Part shown: positions 38,644-47,093 of the stretch, in pieces
Layout of the letters: the number at the start of each line of letters is the position of its first letter
How positions within the stretch are numbered: the stretch's first letter is position 1
Source of the DNA: Noviherbaspirillum galbum
Lineage (GTDB): Bacteria > Pseudomonadota > Gammaproteobacteria > Burkholderiales > Burkholderiaceae_D
Assembly: GCF_010974945.1 (NCBI RefSeq)
Contig: NZ_JAAIVB010000014.1
Span: 62,001-126,000 of the forward strand
Direction: 5' to 3'
Length of the DNA stretch: 64,000 nt
The notes under the pieces: model-generated
Seen by the model: the letters and a program-made list of their open reading frames with translations, nothing else
Database searches by the model: none
Told to the model about the DNA's origin: nothing
Translations under genes and position numbers: made by a program

Positions 38644-38672
38644 TCCGCCGGCCTCATCGGGAGGTGACGGCG

Positions 38673-39005
38673 TCAGGCATCTTCCTGCGGGCCGAGACTG
38701 TCATGCCAGGCGGCATAGGGCGTATTCTTGACGAGATGGCGGTTGTAGTCCGGGCTGCCGTCCTGCCACCAGACGGGTCCGCGCTCGCCGAGCGCGACCT
38801 TGGCGGCTTGTACCCCGGCCCTCGCCTTGCGCAGGGCCGCGTCGTCGCCGCCCTGCAAGGCGGCGCGCACGGCGCGGCGGGCCGCCATCAAGGCTTTGGT
38901 GTGCCGTGCGCGTTCTTCCTCGGAAAGGGCGGGATTGGACTTGCGCCAGAGGCGGCCGCGCACGATCAGGTAGCGGCCGTCGGGAGTGGATGGCGGCGCC
39001 GTCAT
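38673..39005 (-). CDS. Conserved hypothetical 110-residue protein
   Basis: A basic, soluble, helical protein recognised only as a conserved hypothetical family in proteobacteria. The conserved hallmarks are PDGRYLIVRGRLWRKSNP, EEERARHTKALMAARRAV, VALGERGPVWWQDGSPDYNR and VKNTPYAAWH. No signal or membrane segment; function unknown. Start is uncertain: the Met at 39005 (MTAPPSTPDG) is preferred because conservation begins just after it, though a frame is open to 39080. It is convergent with the CbpA-like gene, 29 bp after its stop. Confidence 0.72.
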   Translation of the reverse strand: MTAPPSTPDGRYLIVRGRLWRKSNPALSEEERARHTKALMAARRAVRAALQGGDDAALRKARAGVQAAKVALGERGPVWWQDGSPDYNRHLVKNTPYAAWHDSLGPQEDA

Positions 39006-39121
39006 GGGAATGGCGGGGACATGGCTCTCATGCCGGACATTCTCGCCGATCGCCTTCCCGGGCGAATCGGCCTGCGTCAACCGGATGCGATGCGAGACAC
39101 AGACTGCAAGCCGCAGACATG

Positions 39122-39145
39122 AAAAAAGGGCCGCTCTGGCGGCCC
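39122..39145 (-). terminator. Rho-independent terminator of the phasin gene
   Basis: Minus-strand hairpin GGGCCGC-loop CAGA-GCGGCCC followed by TTTTTT, 42 bp beyond the phasin stop codon at 39187. Clean seven-pair stem with a full U-tract. Confidence 0.85.
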
Positions 39146-39186
39146 TTCTCTTTCCTGCGCTTTTCCGCGCGGCTGGTATCAGCCGA

Positions 39187-39747
39187 TCATGCCTTGACGG
39201 TGGTGGTGGCGTCGGTAGTGGTCTTGGCCATCTGGTTGACCACGCCGTTCACGTTGGCGTTGAAGGCGTCGACTGCCTGGCGGGTGGACTTGGTCAGCTG
39301 CTCGTAGCCGGCCGATGCGTTGTCCATGGTGGTCTTGAACAGGTTGGTGAAAGCGTCGGAACCGGCGGGTGCCTTCTTCGCTGCTTCGGACACCAGTTCA
39401 TTGACCTTGCGCGCGGCTTCGGTGATCTGGGTTTCGGTGGCCTTGCTGTATTCGGCCTGGGCATCGGTGGCGATGCTGGCAACGTGGCCCGCATAGGCGA
39501 CCACCTTGGCGACGTTCGGCTTGGCCTGTGCATTGACCAGCGCGAGCCATTCCTGGGCATCCTTGGCGGCCATCAGCTGGCGCGTGGTGGCGACGGATTC
39601 TTCCATCGAGGCCTTGATTGCCGTCACGTTGAGGGTGGCGAGCTTTTCCAGGCTTTCCAGGGTTTTGCTTGTCAGGGTGAAGTAAAGGGATACGTTTGCT
39701 TCGAGATTGGCTTTGGCGGTGGAAATCTGGTCTTGGGTCAAAAACAT
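39187..39747 (-). CDS. phaP: Phasin (PhaP-type)
   Basis: Phasins coat polyhydroxyalkanoate granules. The 186-residue helical protein begins MFLTQDQISTAKANLEANVSLYF, the standard Phasin_2 opening, with TLESLEKLATLNVTAIKASMEE and a Thr/Ala-rich C-terminal tail with a long heptad-like repeat. It carries only one Met start consistent with homology (39747) although the frame is open to 39933. Upstream, 89 bp before the start codon, is the inverted repeat TGTTGC-GAA-GCAACA that could bind the PhaR repressor. Partner genes phbA and phbB lie 3 to 4 kb away; no phaC is present. Confidence 0.93.
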   Translation of the reverse strand: MFLTQDQISTAKANLEANVSLYFTLTSKTLESLEKLATLNVTAIKASMEESVATTRQLMAAKDAQEWLALVNAQAKPNVAKVVAYAGHVASIATDAQAEYSKATETQITEAARKVNELVSEAAKKAPAGSDAFTNLFKTTMDNASAGYEQLTKSTRQAVDAFNANVNGVVNQMAKTTTDATTTVKA

Positions 39748-40054
39748 GGCTTCTCCGGTAACTGGACGACGGCCGCTCCTGGCGGCCGGCACGACTTGGC
39801 GTACTGTATGTATCAATCTGGAACGACTGCTGGTATGTTGCGAAGCAACACGGCGTATTTTAGAGACATGCGTGGTGAAGTTCAATGATGATTTTGTGCA
39901 ACGCGACATACCCCTGCCAGTGCGCCGGACCATCAGGAACTTAGGGCGGCCGCCTTGCGCTGCTTCAGCTTGTGCCTGAGGCTTGCTGACACCGGCGGGC
40001 GACTTTGGGTAATATGAACCTCAGCCTCTCACCAGCGCAGCACAAGGTTTTTCG
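39748..40054. other. 307-bp divergent intergenic region, phasin promoter
   Basis: Relatively AT-rich for the window between 39800 and 39880. The only structure seen is the inverted repeat TGTTGC-GAA-GCAACA at 39836-39850. It presumably carries the phasin promoter and that of the TehA-like gene. No other feature was found. Confidence 0.5.
39836..39850. promoter_or_regulatory. Candidate PhaR operator (TGC-N3-GCA inverted repeat)
   Basis: TGTTGC GAA GCAACA, a perfect six-pair inverted repeat 89 bp upstream of the phasin start. Known PhaR regulators of phasin genes bind TGC-rich CTGC-N3-GCAG type sites; the central TGC-N3-GCA agrees with that pattern. No PhaR gene is in the window. Confidence 0.4.
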
Positions 40055-41059
40055 ATGGACAACGAACACCCACGCGCCCGGCTTTACTACCTCTTCGGTG
40101 CAGGGAACCACCCCAAGGGATCGCCATGGCTGGCACGCTTGCCGGCCGGGCTGTGCGCCATCCCGGTTGGCCTGTTCGGCCTGGCGGGAGCGTGGCGGCG
40201 CGCCGGCGCCTTCGGCTGGAGCCTCGCCGCCGACGTCTTCCCGCCCATCGTCTGGTCGAGCGCCGCCATCTGGGCGATCATCCTGCTGCTCTATGCCGCG
40301 AAGTGCCACCGCCACTGGCCGGCGGTGCTGGCCGAATTCCGCCATCCGGTGCAGGGGCCGCTGCAGGCCCTGCTGCCGATGTCGACCCTGCTGGCGGTGA
40401 TCCATGTCGGCGATCCCGCGCATGACATCCGCACCGCCATCTGCATTGCCGCCCTTGCCCTCAACGCGATCATTGCCTACCGGGTGTGCGCCACGCTGGC
40501 CAGCGGCCAGCTGCCCGCCAACGCGGTGACGCCGGCGCTCTATCTTCCGCTCGTGGGCGGGCCGCTGGTGGGCGGCATGGCGCTGGCCTCCCTGGACTAC
40601 GCCGGCTGGGGCGCGATCAGCTTCGGCGCCGGACTGGCTGGCTGGGCCATGCTCGAGGCCAAGGTATTGGACAAGCTGTTCTCCGGTCCCTTGCCGGAGG
40701 GGCTGCGGCCGACCATCGGCATCGAACTGGCGCCGCCGCTGGTAGCTTCGCTGAGCGCGGCCACGCTCTGGCCCGAGCTGCCTGCGCTCGTGCTGGCGAT
40801 GGGCCTGGGCATGGCGCTGCTGCCGCTGGCGGTGGTGATGGCACGCATCGCGTGGTGGAGCCAGGTGCCGTTTTCGGTGGGCTTCTGGTCGTTCTCTTTC
40901 CCGCTGGCGGCATGCGCGAGCGTGGTGCTGGAAGCGGTGCATCGCGGCGGCTGGCCGATCTGGATCGGCCATGTGGTGCTGCTCACCGCGACGGTAGCGA
41001 TCGGCTTGCTGGCGCTGCGCACCTTGCTTCTGCTGGCGCAGCGCAAACTGTTGCCGTAG
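40055..41059 (+). CDS. TehA/SLAC1-family membrane transporter
   Basis: A 334-residue integral membrane protein with about ten transmembrane helices, matching the tellurite-resistance/dicarboxylate transporter (TDT) family. Helices include AIWAIILLLYAAKC, PLQALLPMSTLLAVIHVGDP, and AISFGAGLAGWAMLEAKVLDKLF; the family-typical ...PVGLFGLAGAWR opening is seen. Members export small anions, with TehA being a tellurite-resistance protein and SLAC1 an anion channel; the substrate cannot be read here. Lacks neighbours of related function. ATG at 40055 is used, though the leader has no strong ribosome-binding site. Confidence 0.83.
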   Translation: MDNEHPRARLYYLFGAGNHPKGSPWLARLPAGLCAIPVGLFGLAGAWRRAGAFGWSLAADVFPPIVWSSAAIWAIILLLYAAKCHRHWPAVLAEFRHPVQGPLQALLPMSTLLAVIHVGDPAHDIRTAICIAALALNAIIAYRVCATLASGQLPANAVTPALYLPLVGGPLVGGMALASLDYAGWGAISFGAGLAGWAMLEAKVLDKLFSGPLPEGLRPTIGIELAPPLVASLSAATLWPELPALVLAMGLGMALLPLAVVMARIAWWSQVPFSVGFWSFSFPLAACASVVLEAVHRGGWPIWIGHVVLLTATVAIGLLALRTLLLLAQRKLLP

Positions 41060-41065
41060 GACGGA

Positions 41066-41785
41066 TCAGGGCTTGCGCAGGGTTTCGATCCTGCGGTTCA
41101 TGCGCCGGTCGACGGAATGCGACGCGACGGTGAATTCGAGGTTGGTGATGCCGATCGATCCCGGGGGCCCGGCAACGAAACCGAAACCCGACTTGACCGG
41201 GAACAGGCAGTTATCCCGCAGCATGAGGTCGGTCTGGCAGTTGGGCGTCGGCGTATAGAGATGCGGCTTGACTTCGTTCCAGATCGATTCCTTCACCCAC
41301 CCGTACATGAAGAGCTGGTTCGGATAGAGGGAGTTGTCGGAGTCGATGTAGCCCTTCTGGTTCTTCTGCAGCGGCGGCTGGGTCGGCACCTCGTCGGCGA
41401 TGGACAGCGTGACGGAACCGTCGCCGATCGGAAAGGCTTCCTCGTTCTGGTAGGAGGCATAGGCCAGCCGCAAGTGCCAGCGGCAGGTCAGCGCCACGCG
41501 CTTTTCCGCACCGACCTTCTCGGTCGCCATCGACAGGCCATCGGTCAGCGTCAGCGTCGTGCACATGACCTGGCCGATCAGGGTCGGCTCGTACTGCCTG
41601 AATTGCTCCAGGTTCTCATGCATGTTCCAGAAGAACCATTTCGCGCATTCGGCTGCCGTCATTTCCGGCAGGTCGGTGATCGACCGCATGCCATGCGCCT
41701 CGATGGTGCGCATCACATCCTTCCGCAGTTTTTCATGTGTTTCATCCAGGTCAGAACTGAAACGCTGGGTATATTCGTTACGCAT
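41066..41785 (-). CDS. Hypothetical 239-residue protein
   Basis: Unrecognised soluble protein. ATG at 41785 follows GGAGACCGTT (TTTGGAGACC), which is better than the frame's first Met at 41797. Features include ITDLPEMTAAECAKWFFWNMHENLEQFRQYEP, a hydrophilic middle with IADEVPTQPPLQKNQKGYIDSDNSLYPNQLFMYGW, and GFVAGPPGSIGITNLEF. Three Cys residues are spread out (ALTCRW, TPNCQTD, RDNCLFP). No signal peptide, membrane segment or known motif. Lies between the TehA-like gene (convergent) and phbB. Confidence 0.55.
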   Translation of the reverse strand: MRNEYTQRFSSDLDETHEKLRKDVMRTIEAHGMRSITDLPEMTAAECAKWFFWNMHENLEQFRQYEPTLIGQVMCTTLTLTDGLSMATEKVGAEKRVALTCRWHLRLAYASYQNEEAFPIGDGSVTLSIADEVPTQPPLQKNQKGYIDSDNSLYPNQLFMYGWVKESIWNEVKPHLYTPTPNCQTDLMLRDNCLFPVKSGFGFVAGPPGSIGITNLEFTVASHSVDRRMNRRIETLRKP

Positions 41786-42111
41786 AACGGTCTCCAAACT
41801 CGATTCGCATGGTGGCCTGCCATCAACGTCATCGTTCTCGGCGGCATGCCGAATAGAGACGTCTTTGCGCGATTAGTTCGTCATCGCAAAATCAGAATGA
41901 CGTTAGCGGATGTTGACGCGGGTGCGGAAGCTGGATGGCCTAGCACTGATCCCTGTCAATTGCTGGTGCAAGGCTGAAACGGCCTGCCCCATGATGGCGC
42001 AGCCCGCCCGGTAGGCAGCGTGGGGAACGGCGCAAAAAAGCCCGGACCGCCGATGTCGGCGCCGGGCTGAACGCGGGCTGCCCGTGACGGGCAGCAAGAG
42101 CGGAAGACGGC
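41786..42111. other. 326-bp gap upstream of the hypothetical gene, downstream of phbB
   Basis: Holds the phbB terminator at its right end (42034-42068) and the presumed promoter of the hypothetical gene at its left. A mixed-composition stretch at 41870-41920 has no gene-like frame. Nothing else is recognised. Confidence 0.4.
42034..42068 (-). terminator. Rho-independent terminator of phbAB
   Basis: Minus-strand stem AGCCCGG...CCGGGCT with the inner arms CGCCGACATCGGCGG extending the helix, followed by TTTTTT. It starts 44 bp past the phbB stop codon. Confidence 0.8.
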
Positions 42112-42852
42112 TCAGGACATGTGCTGGCCGCCGTTGATGGCGATGTTGGCGCCGGTCAGGAAAGCGGCTTCGTCGGAGGCGAGGTAAGCCACCAGGCCTG
42201 CGACTTCCTCGGGCTTGCCGAGCCGGCCCATCGGGATCTGCGGAATGATCTTGCTCTCCAGCACCTCGCTCGGGATTGCCATCACCATCTTGGTGCCGAT
42301 GTAGCCGGGCGAGATGGTGTTGACCGTCACGCCCTTGCGCGCCACTTCCAGCGCCAGGGCCTTGGTGAAGCCGTGCATGCCGGCCTTGGCGGCGGAGTAG
42401 TTGGTCTGGCCGAAGGCGCCCTTCTGGCCGTTCACCGAGGAAATGTTGATGATGCGGCCCCAGCCGCGCTCCACCATGCCGTCGGCCACCGGCTTCGTCA
42501 TGTTGAACACGGAATCGAGATTGGTCTTGATGACGGCATCCCAGTTGACCTTGTCCATCTTCTTGAAGGTCATGTCGCGGGTGATGCCCGCATTGTTCAC
42601 CAGCACGTCGATCGGCCCGAGCTCCGCGGTGATCTGCTGGATGCATTTCTGCGCGGAGTCGTAGTCGGCCACGTCGCAGGGATAGGCCTTGAACTTGTAG
42701 CCCTGCCCTTCCATCTCGGCCAGCCAGTCGGCGGCCTTGGTGTTGCCGGGCGAATGGGTGGTCACGACCTGGTAGCCAAGCGCGGCCATCTTGATGCAGA
42801 TAGCCTCGCCGAGTCCGCCCATGCCGCCGGTTACCAATGCGATTCTTGCCAT
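42112..42852 (-). CDS. phbB: Acetoacetyl-CoA reductase
   Basis: Reduces acetoacetyl-CoA to (R)-3-hydroxybutyryl-CoA with NADPH, supplying monomer for polyhydroxybutyrate. The 246-residue SDR has the cofactor-binding TGGMGGLGEAIC (residues 8-19), NNAG (87-89 region), and the catalytic tetrad with Ser139, Tyr152 and Lys156 (TNYSAAKAG). SPGNTKAADWLAEME matches the PhbB-specific segment. It follows phbA by 60 bp and ends in a rho-independent terminator. No phaC synthase in view. Confidence 0.95.
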   Translation of the reverse strand: MARIALVTGGMGGLGEAICIKMAALGYQVVTTHSPGNTKAADWLAEMEGQGYKFKAYPCDVADYDSAQKCIQQITAELGPIDVLVNNAGITRDMTFKKMDKVNWDAVIKTNLDSVFNMTKPVADGMVERGWGRIINISSVNGQKGAFGQTNYSAAKAGMHGFTKALALEVARKGVTVNTISPGYIGTKMVMAIPSEVLESKIIPQIPMGRLGKPEEVAGLVAYLASDEAAFLTGANIAINGGQHMS

Positions 42853-42912
42853 GTTGTGTTCTCTCTCTTTTATGGTGACGTGGTAGTAATGTGAAACTGC
42901 GCCAACCCTGAA

Positions 42913-44088
42913 TCAGCGCTCGATTGCAAGTGCGACGCCCATTCCGCCACCGATGCACAGGCTGGCGAGTCCGCGCTTGGCGTCGCGGCGGATCATTTCA
43001 TGGATCAGCGTGACGAGGATGCGGCAGCCGGAAGCGCCGATCGGGTGGCCGATCGCGATCGCGCCGCCGTTCACGTTGATCTTGCTGGTATCCCAGCCCA
43101 TTTCCTTGTTGACGCCGATGGCCTGTGCGGCGAAAGCTTCGTTGATCTCCATCAGGTCGAGGTCGTTGTGGGTCCAGCCGGCCTTGCGCAGGCAGAGCTG
43201 CGATGCGGGAACGGGGCCCATGCCCATGACGGTCGGGTCGACACCGGCCGAGGAATAGGCCTTGATGCGGGCCAGCGGCTTGAGGCCGAGCTCGTCGGCC
43301 TTCTTCGCCGACATCATGATCACCGCGGCCGCGCCGTCATTGATGCCGGAGGCATTGCCGGCGGTCACGGTGCCGGCCTTGTCGAAGGCGGGACGCAGGC
43401 TGGCGAGGGCATCGACGGTCACGCCGGGCTTGATGAATTCGTCGGCGTCGAAGACGGTCGGGCCCTTCTTGCCGGGGATTTCCAGGGGAATGATCTCGTC
43501 CTTGAACTTGCCGGCCTTCTGCGCGGCTTCCGCCTTGTTCTGGGACGCGGCGGCAAACTCATCCTGCTCCTGGCGCGAGACGCCGTACTTCTTGGCGACG
43601 TTCTCGGCGGTGATGCCCATGTGATACTGGTTGTAGACGTCCCACAGGCCGTCGACGATCATGGTGTCGACCAGCTTGGCGTCGCCCATGCGGAAGCCGT
43701 CGCGGGAATTGTTCAGCACGTGCGGCGAGGCGCTCATGTTTTCCTGGCCGCCGGCGATGATGATGTCGGCGTCGCCGCACTTGATGGCCTGCGCGGCGAG
43801 GTGAGTAGCCTTGAGGCCGCTGCCGCAGACTTTGCCGACGGTGAAGGCGGGGACCATGTCGGGCAGGCCGGCGCGGATGACGGCCTGGCGGGCGGGGTTC
43901 TGTCCGCAGCCGGCAGTCAGCACCTGGCCCAGGATGACTTCATTGACCAGTTCCGGCGCGATGCCGGTCTTGGCCAGCAGGTGCTTGATCACGTGCGCGC
44001 CCAGATCCGACGCAGCGGTCTTGGCCAGCGTGCCGCCGAACTTGCCAACGGCGGTACGACCTGCTGCGACGATGACGACCTCATTCAT
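42913..44088 (-). CDS. phbA: Acetyl-CoA acetyltransferase (beta-ketothiolase)
   Basis: Condenses two acetyl-CoA to acetoacetyl-CoA. The 391-residue thiolase has active-site Cys88 in KVCGSGLKA, the GHPIGASGC His region, and the second catalytic Cys near the C-terminus in SLCIGGGMG. The start at 44088 ([19 protein letters not shown]) is the family start; the open frame continues to 44172 without homology. It leads phbB, an order typical of the phbAB operon in Ralstonia-like bacteria. With the phasin gene and the PHA depolymerase this points to an active polymer-storage lifestyle. Confidence 0.95.
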   Translation of the reverse strand: MNEVVIVAAGRTAVGKFGGTLAKTAASDLGAHVIKHLLAKTGIAPELVNEVILGQVLTAGCGQNPARQAVIRAGLPDMVPAFTVGKVCGSGLKATHLAAQAIKCGDADIIIAGGQENMSASPHVLNNSRDGFRMGDAKLVDTMIVDGLWDVYNQYHMGITAENVAKKYGVSRQEQDEFAAASQNKAEAAQKAGKFKDEIIPLEIPGKKGPTVFDADEFIKPGVTVDALASLRPAFDKAGTVTAGNASGINDGAAAVIMMSAKKADELGLKPLARIKAYSSAGVDPTVMGMGPVPASQLCLRKAGWTHNDLDLMEINEAFAAQAIGVNKEMGWDTSKINVNGGAIAIGHPIGASGCRILVTLIHEMIRRDAKRGLASLCIGGGMGVALAIER

Positions 44089-44565
44089 TCCATTCTCCCT
44101 CTCAGATGACAGATAAAAACCGCGACATGCTTGCCCGGATGAAATGCGGGCAAGGTGCGGTTGACGACGCATCGTGCGCCGCGCGCGAGGCAGAGGGAGC
44201 GGCTGTCATGCGTTACCGCATGGAAGCATGGACAGAGCTCCGTCGCACACGACGTTCAGCAAACACGGATGCTCTACAAAGTACGATTCTTTGAGTTTAG
44301 TCCAAGCAAAAAGCGTGCTATTTGATGTCACTCAATACCTTAATCGGCTTTTGCTGGAGTTTCCCAAGCATGGAAAAAAGACAATGCTCATGGGCACTAT
44401 AACAAGGTCGCGACGGGATAAGCAATGTGGGAAGTGGTACGCGATCGTTCCATGCGACCTGCCCGCGCGGGAAGCGGCGACGCCATGAAAACGCGGGATG
44501 GCGCAGGCGCGCCATCCCGATTCAGGGAAAGGTCAAGTACCGGTACGAAGACCGGCCGGGAAGGT
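44089..44565. other. 477-bp gap, phbA upstream region
   Basis: The region between divergent phbA and the chemoreceptor's 3' end. It contains a hairpin CTTGCCCG-N9-CGGGCAAG (44130-44154) about 42 bp upstream of the phbA start, possibly regulatory, and an AT-rich tract at 44280-44420 where a promoter may lie. Short frames here have no support. Confidence 0.45.
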
Positions 44566-46305
44566 TCAGAATTCCTCCCACTCGCTGCCCTGGGCCGGAG
44601 CGGCAACCCGCGCACGGGACGCCGTGCGCACGGTCATCGCGCCTCCATGCCGGCCGGCAGCCGGCGAACGCGCGACCAGAGCACCCGATGCCGCGTGACC
44701 GGCGCGCGGGGTTTGGTCCGCCGGCTCATGGCCGGTCGACGGCGGCGCGTCCAGGGTGCGGCCTTCCACCTTGAACACGGCGACGGCGCGGCCCAGCGTG
44801 CCGGCCTGGTCCTGCATGCTCTGCGCGGCCGCGGCGGCCTGTTCCACCAGCGCGGCGTTCTGCTGCGTCATGTCGTCCATGCGGGCGATGGCGCGGTTGA
44901 CTTCCTCGATGCCCGCGCTCTGCTCGGCGCTGGCGGCGGTGATCTCGCCCATGATGTCGGCCACATGCTTGACCGAGGCCACGATGTCGTCCATCGTCCT
45001 GCCGGCTTCGTCGACCAGCTTGCCGCCGGCATCCACCTTCTCCACCGAGTCCGAGATCAGCGCCTTGATTTCCTTGGCCGCGCTGGCGCTGCGCTGCGCG
45101 AGGTTGCGCACCTCGGCCGCCACCACCGCGAAGCCGCGTCCCTGCTCGCCGGCGCGGGCGGCTTCCACCGCCGCATTGAGCGCGAGGATGTTGGTCTGGA
45201 AGGCGATGCCGTCGATGACGGTGATGATGTCGACGATCTTGCGCGAGCTGTCCTTGATCGCGCCCATCGTGCCCACCACTTCGCTCACCACCGCGCCGCC
45301 GCGGACCGCGACGTCCGACGCGGAGATCACGAGCGAGTTGGCTTGGCGCGCGTTCTCGGCATTCTGCTTCACGGTGTCGGTCAGCGTGCCCATGGAGGAA
45401 GCGGTGGTCTGCAGGGCATTGGCCTGCTGCTCGGTGCGGACCGAGAGGTCGGCGTTGCCGGAGGCGATCTCGCGCGAGGCGATGGTGATGGAATCGGTTC
45501 CCTGGCGCACTTCGCCGACGATCTTGAGCAGGCTGCCGTTCATGTCCTGCAGCGCGGCGAGCAATTCGCTGACTTCATCGTTGCCCGTCACTTCCACCTG
45601 CGACGTGAGTTCGCCCGCCGCCACCTTGCGCGCGACCAGCACCGCATCCTGCAGGGGATGGGTGATGCCGCGGGTCAGGACGAAGGCGAGGCCGCCGCCG
45701 AGTACGAGCGCGACTGCGCCGATGGCGAAGGAAAGCATCAGGATGCGGGCGTCGGCGCTGCGCGAGGATTCGAGCACGGACTTCTCGGCCTGCTTCTGCA
45801 GCGCGACCAGCTTGTTGATCTCGGCGAGTTCCTGCTGGTTGAGCGGGTCGATACGCGACGAGATGAGCTTCATCGCCTCTTCGCTGTTGAAGGCACCGAC
45901 CAGGCGGATCGCTTCCTTGAACGGTACGTCGATGTCCTGCTCAAGCTTGGCGATCCGCTCCAGGATGCTCTTCTCCTCGCCGTCGAGGCCGAGCGCGTTC
46001 AGGCGTTCATGCGCCTGCACGGCTTGGGCGCGCAGCGACTTGACCTTGGCCTCTTCCTTCTTCATGACGTCGAGGTCGCTCTGCAGGCCGATGTTGCGCA
46101 TGGCGACCGCGGTTTCCAGCAGCGCGCCCTTGATGTCTGCCGCCAGCGCGGTCTTCATGTTGCTGGTTTCCACCGCTTTCACGATGGCCTCGCGCTTCTG
46201 CCGGCTGACGAGGTTGCTGGCGGCGAGCACCACGATGAGCATGACGAGGATGAGGCCGAAGCCGACCGAGAGGCGGGTACCGATGCGAAGGCGGCGCAGG
46301 ATCAT
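44566..46305 (-). CDS. Methyl-accepting chemotaxis protein with CheR-docking tail
   Basis: A 579-residue chemoreceptor. TM1 is about residues 13-31, a periplasmic four-helix-bundle-type domain runs to about 187, TM2 is about 188-211, then HAMP ([12 protein letters not shown]). The cytoplasmic signalling hairpin has [20 protein letters not shown] and [20 protein letters not shown], the most conserved receptor segment. The last residues are GSEWEEF, matching the xWxxF pentapeptide that tethers the methyltransferase CheR. ATG at 46305 gives [13 protein letters not shown]. No che genes are adjacent. The ligand is unknown. Confidence 0.93.
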   Translation of the reverse strand: MILRRLRIGTRLSVGFGLILVMLIVVLAASNLVSRQKREAIVKAVETSNMKTALAADIKGALLETAVAMRNIGLQSDLDVMKKEEAKVKSLRAQAVQAHERLNALGLDGEEKSILERIAKLEQDIDVPFKEAIRLVGAFNSEEAMKLISSRIDPLNQQELAEINKLVALQKQAEKSVLESSRSADARILMLSFAIGAVALVLGGGLAFVLTRGITHPLQDAVLVARKVAAGELTSQVEVTGNDEVSELLAALQDMNGSLLKIVGEVRQGTDSITIASREIASGNADLSVRTEQQANALQTTASSMGTLTDTVKQNAENARQANSLVISASDVAVRGGAVVSEVVGTMGAIKDSSRKIVDIITVIDGIAFQTNILALNAAVEAARAGEQGRGFAVVAAEVRNLAQRSASAAKEIKALISDSVEKVDAGGKLVDEAGRTMDDIVASVKHVADIMGEITAASAEQSAGIEEVNRAIARMDDMTQQNAALVEQAAAAAQSMQDQAGTLGRAVAVFKVEGRTLDAPPSTGHEPADQTPRAGHAASGALVARSPAAGRHGGAMTVRTASRARVAAPAQGSEWEEF

Positions 46306-46532
46306 GGTGCGGTTCTCCAGAGGAATGCAGGCGGTGGCGGCATGCCCGCCCTTCGCGCATCGCTGCGGAGGTCGGCAACCCGGATGGGTCCTGGCCGGCA
46401 CGACTGTATTGCAATGTAGCCGCGATGAAACTGAAACAACTATTTCATTTCAGGAAGGGCGCGAAATTTTATTTGGCTTTCGCCGCGGGCTGTGCTAACC
46501 GCGACGGGGCACGGGCTCCATGCCGAGGAAGG

Positions 46533-46991
46533 TCAGAGCGCGTCCAGCAGGCCGTGCAGCTTCTGCAAGGCGGCGAGGCCGGCCTTCGCTTCCGCGTCGG
46601 AGAGCTGGAACAAAGTTTCGGCGCGCAGCTGCTGGATCTCGGCGTCGATCCGCTTGATGACGCCGCGCGCCTTCGCCGTCAGGCTCACCATCTTGCAGCG
46701 TCCATCCGACGCCAGCGTGTTGCGCCGCACCCAGCCGGATTCCTCGAGCTGGTTCAGCAGGCGGGTCAGCGTCGGCGCCTCGACGCCGAGCATGGCGGCA
46801 AGCTCGGTCTGGCTGAGCCCGGACGGCGCGCGCGACACGTAAAGCAAGGCCAGCCACTTCGATTGCGACAGTCCCAGCGGCCGCAGCCGCACGTCCAGTT
46901 TCGCGCGCCAGGCGCGGCTGACGTTGCCGATGGCGAGGCCGAAACGTTCCTGGACCGGCGGCATGGAGGGAGAACCGTTACGTTGTGACAT
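46533..46991 (-). CDS. MarR-family regulator divergent from RND efflux genes
   Basis: A 152-residue MarR protein. It has the helix SQSKWLALLYVSRAPSGLSQTELAAMLGVEAPTLTRLLNQLEESGW and the wing ASDGRCKMVSLTAKARGV. The start codon at 46991 (MSQRNGSPSM) is favoured because the family starts near there; the frame is open to 47042. It is divergent from the RND adaptor gene with a 102-bp gap that contains the direct repeats TACGTT. Likely represses the efflux operon, as is usual for MarR next to a pump (inference). Confidence 0.85.
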   Translation of the reverse strand: MSQRNGSPSMPPVQERFGLAIGNVSRAWRAKLDVRLRPLGLSQSKWLALLYVSRAPSGLSQTELAAMLGVEAPTLTRLLNQLEESGWVRRNTLASDGRCKMVSLTAKARGVIKRIDAEIQQLRAETLFQLSDAEAKAGLAALQKLHGLLDAL

Positions 46992-47015
46992 ATTATTGCT
47001 ACGTTCCGATACGTT
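46979..47015. promoter_or_regulatory. Three TACGTT direct repeats, candidate operator
   Basis: TACGTT at 46979-46984, 47000-47005 and 47010-47015, spaced 21 and 10 bp, which places them on one face of the helix. They straddle the marR start codon. Could bind MarR and shut off both genes. Low-complexity coincidence is possible. Confidence 0.35.
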
Positions 47016-47093
47016 TGAGGGAGTCAGGGCTAACGGGCACATAGTATGCCAGTGTTAGAATGCTTGCCTCTGCTAACTAATTTTTTGGCGCTC

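Noticed and set aside
44106..44294. Small ORF upstream of phbA
   Set aside because: Only 62 codons, no ribosome-binding site, overlapping the presumed promoter and a hairpin.
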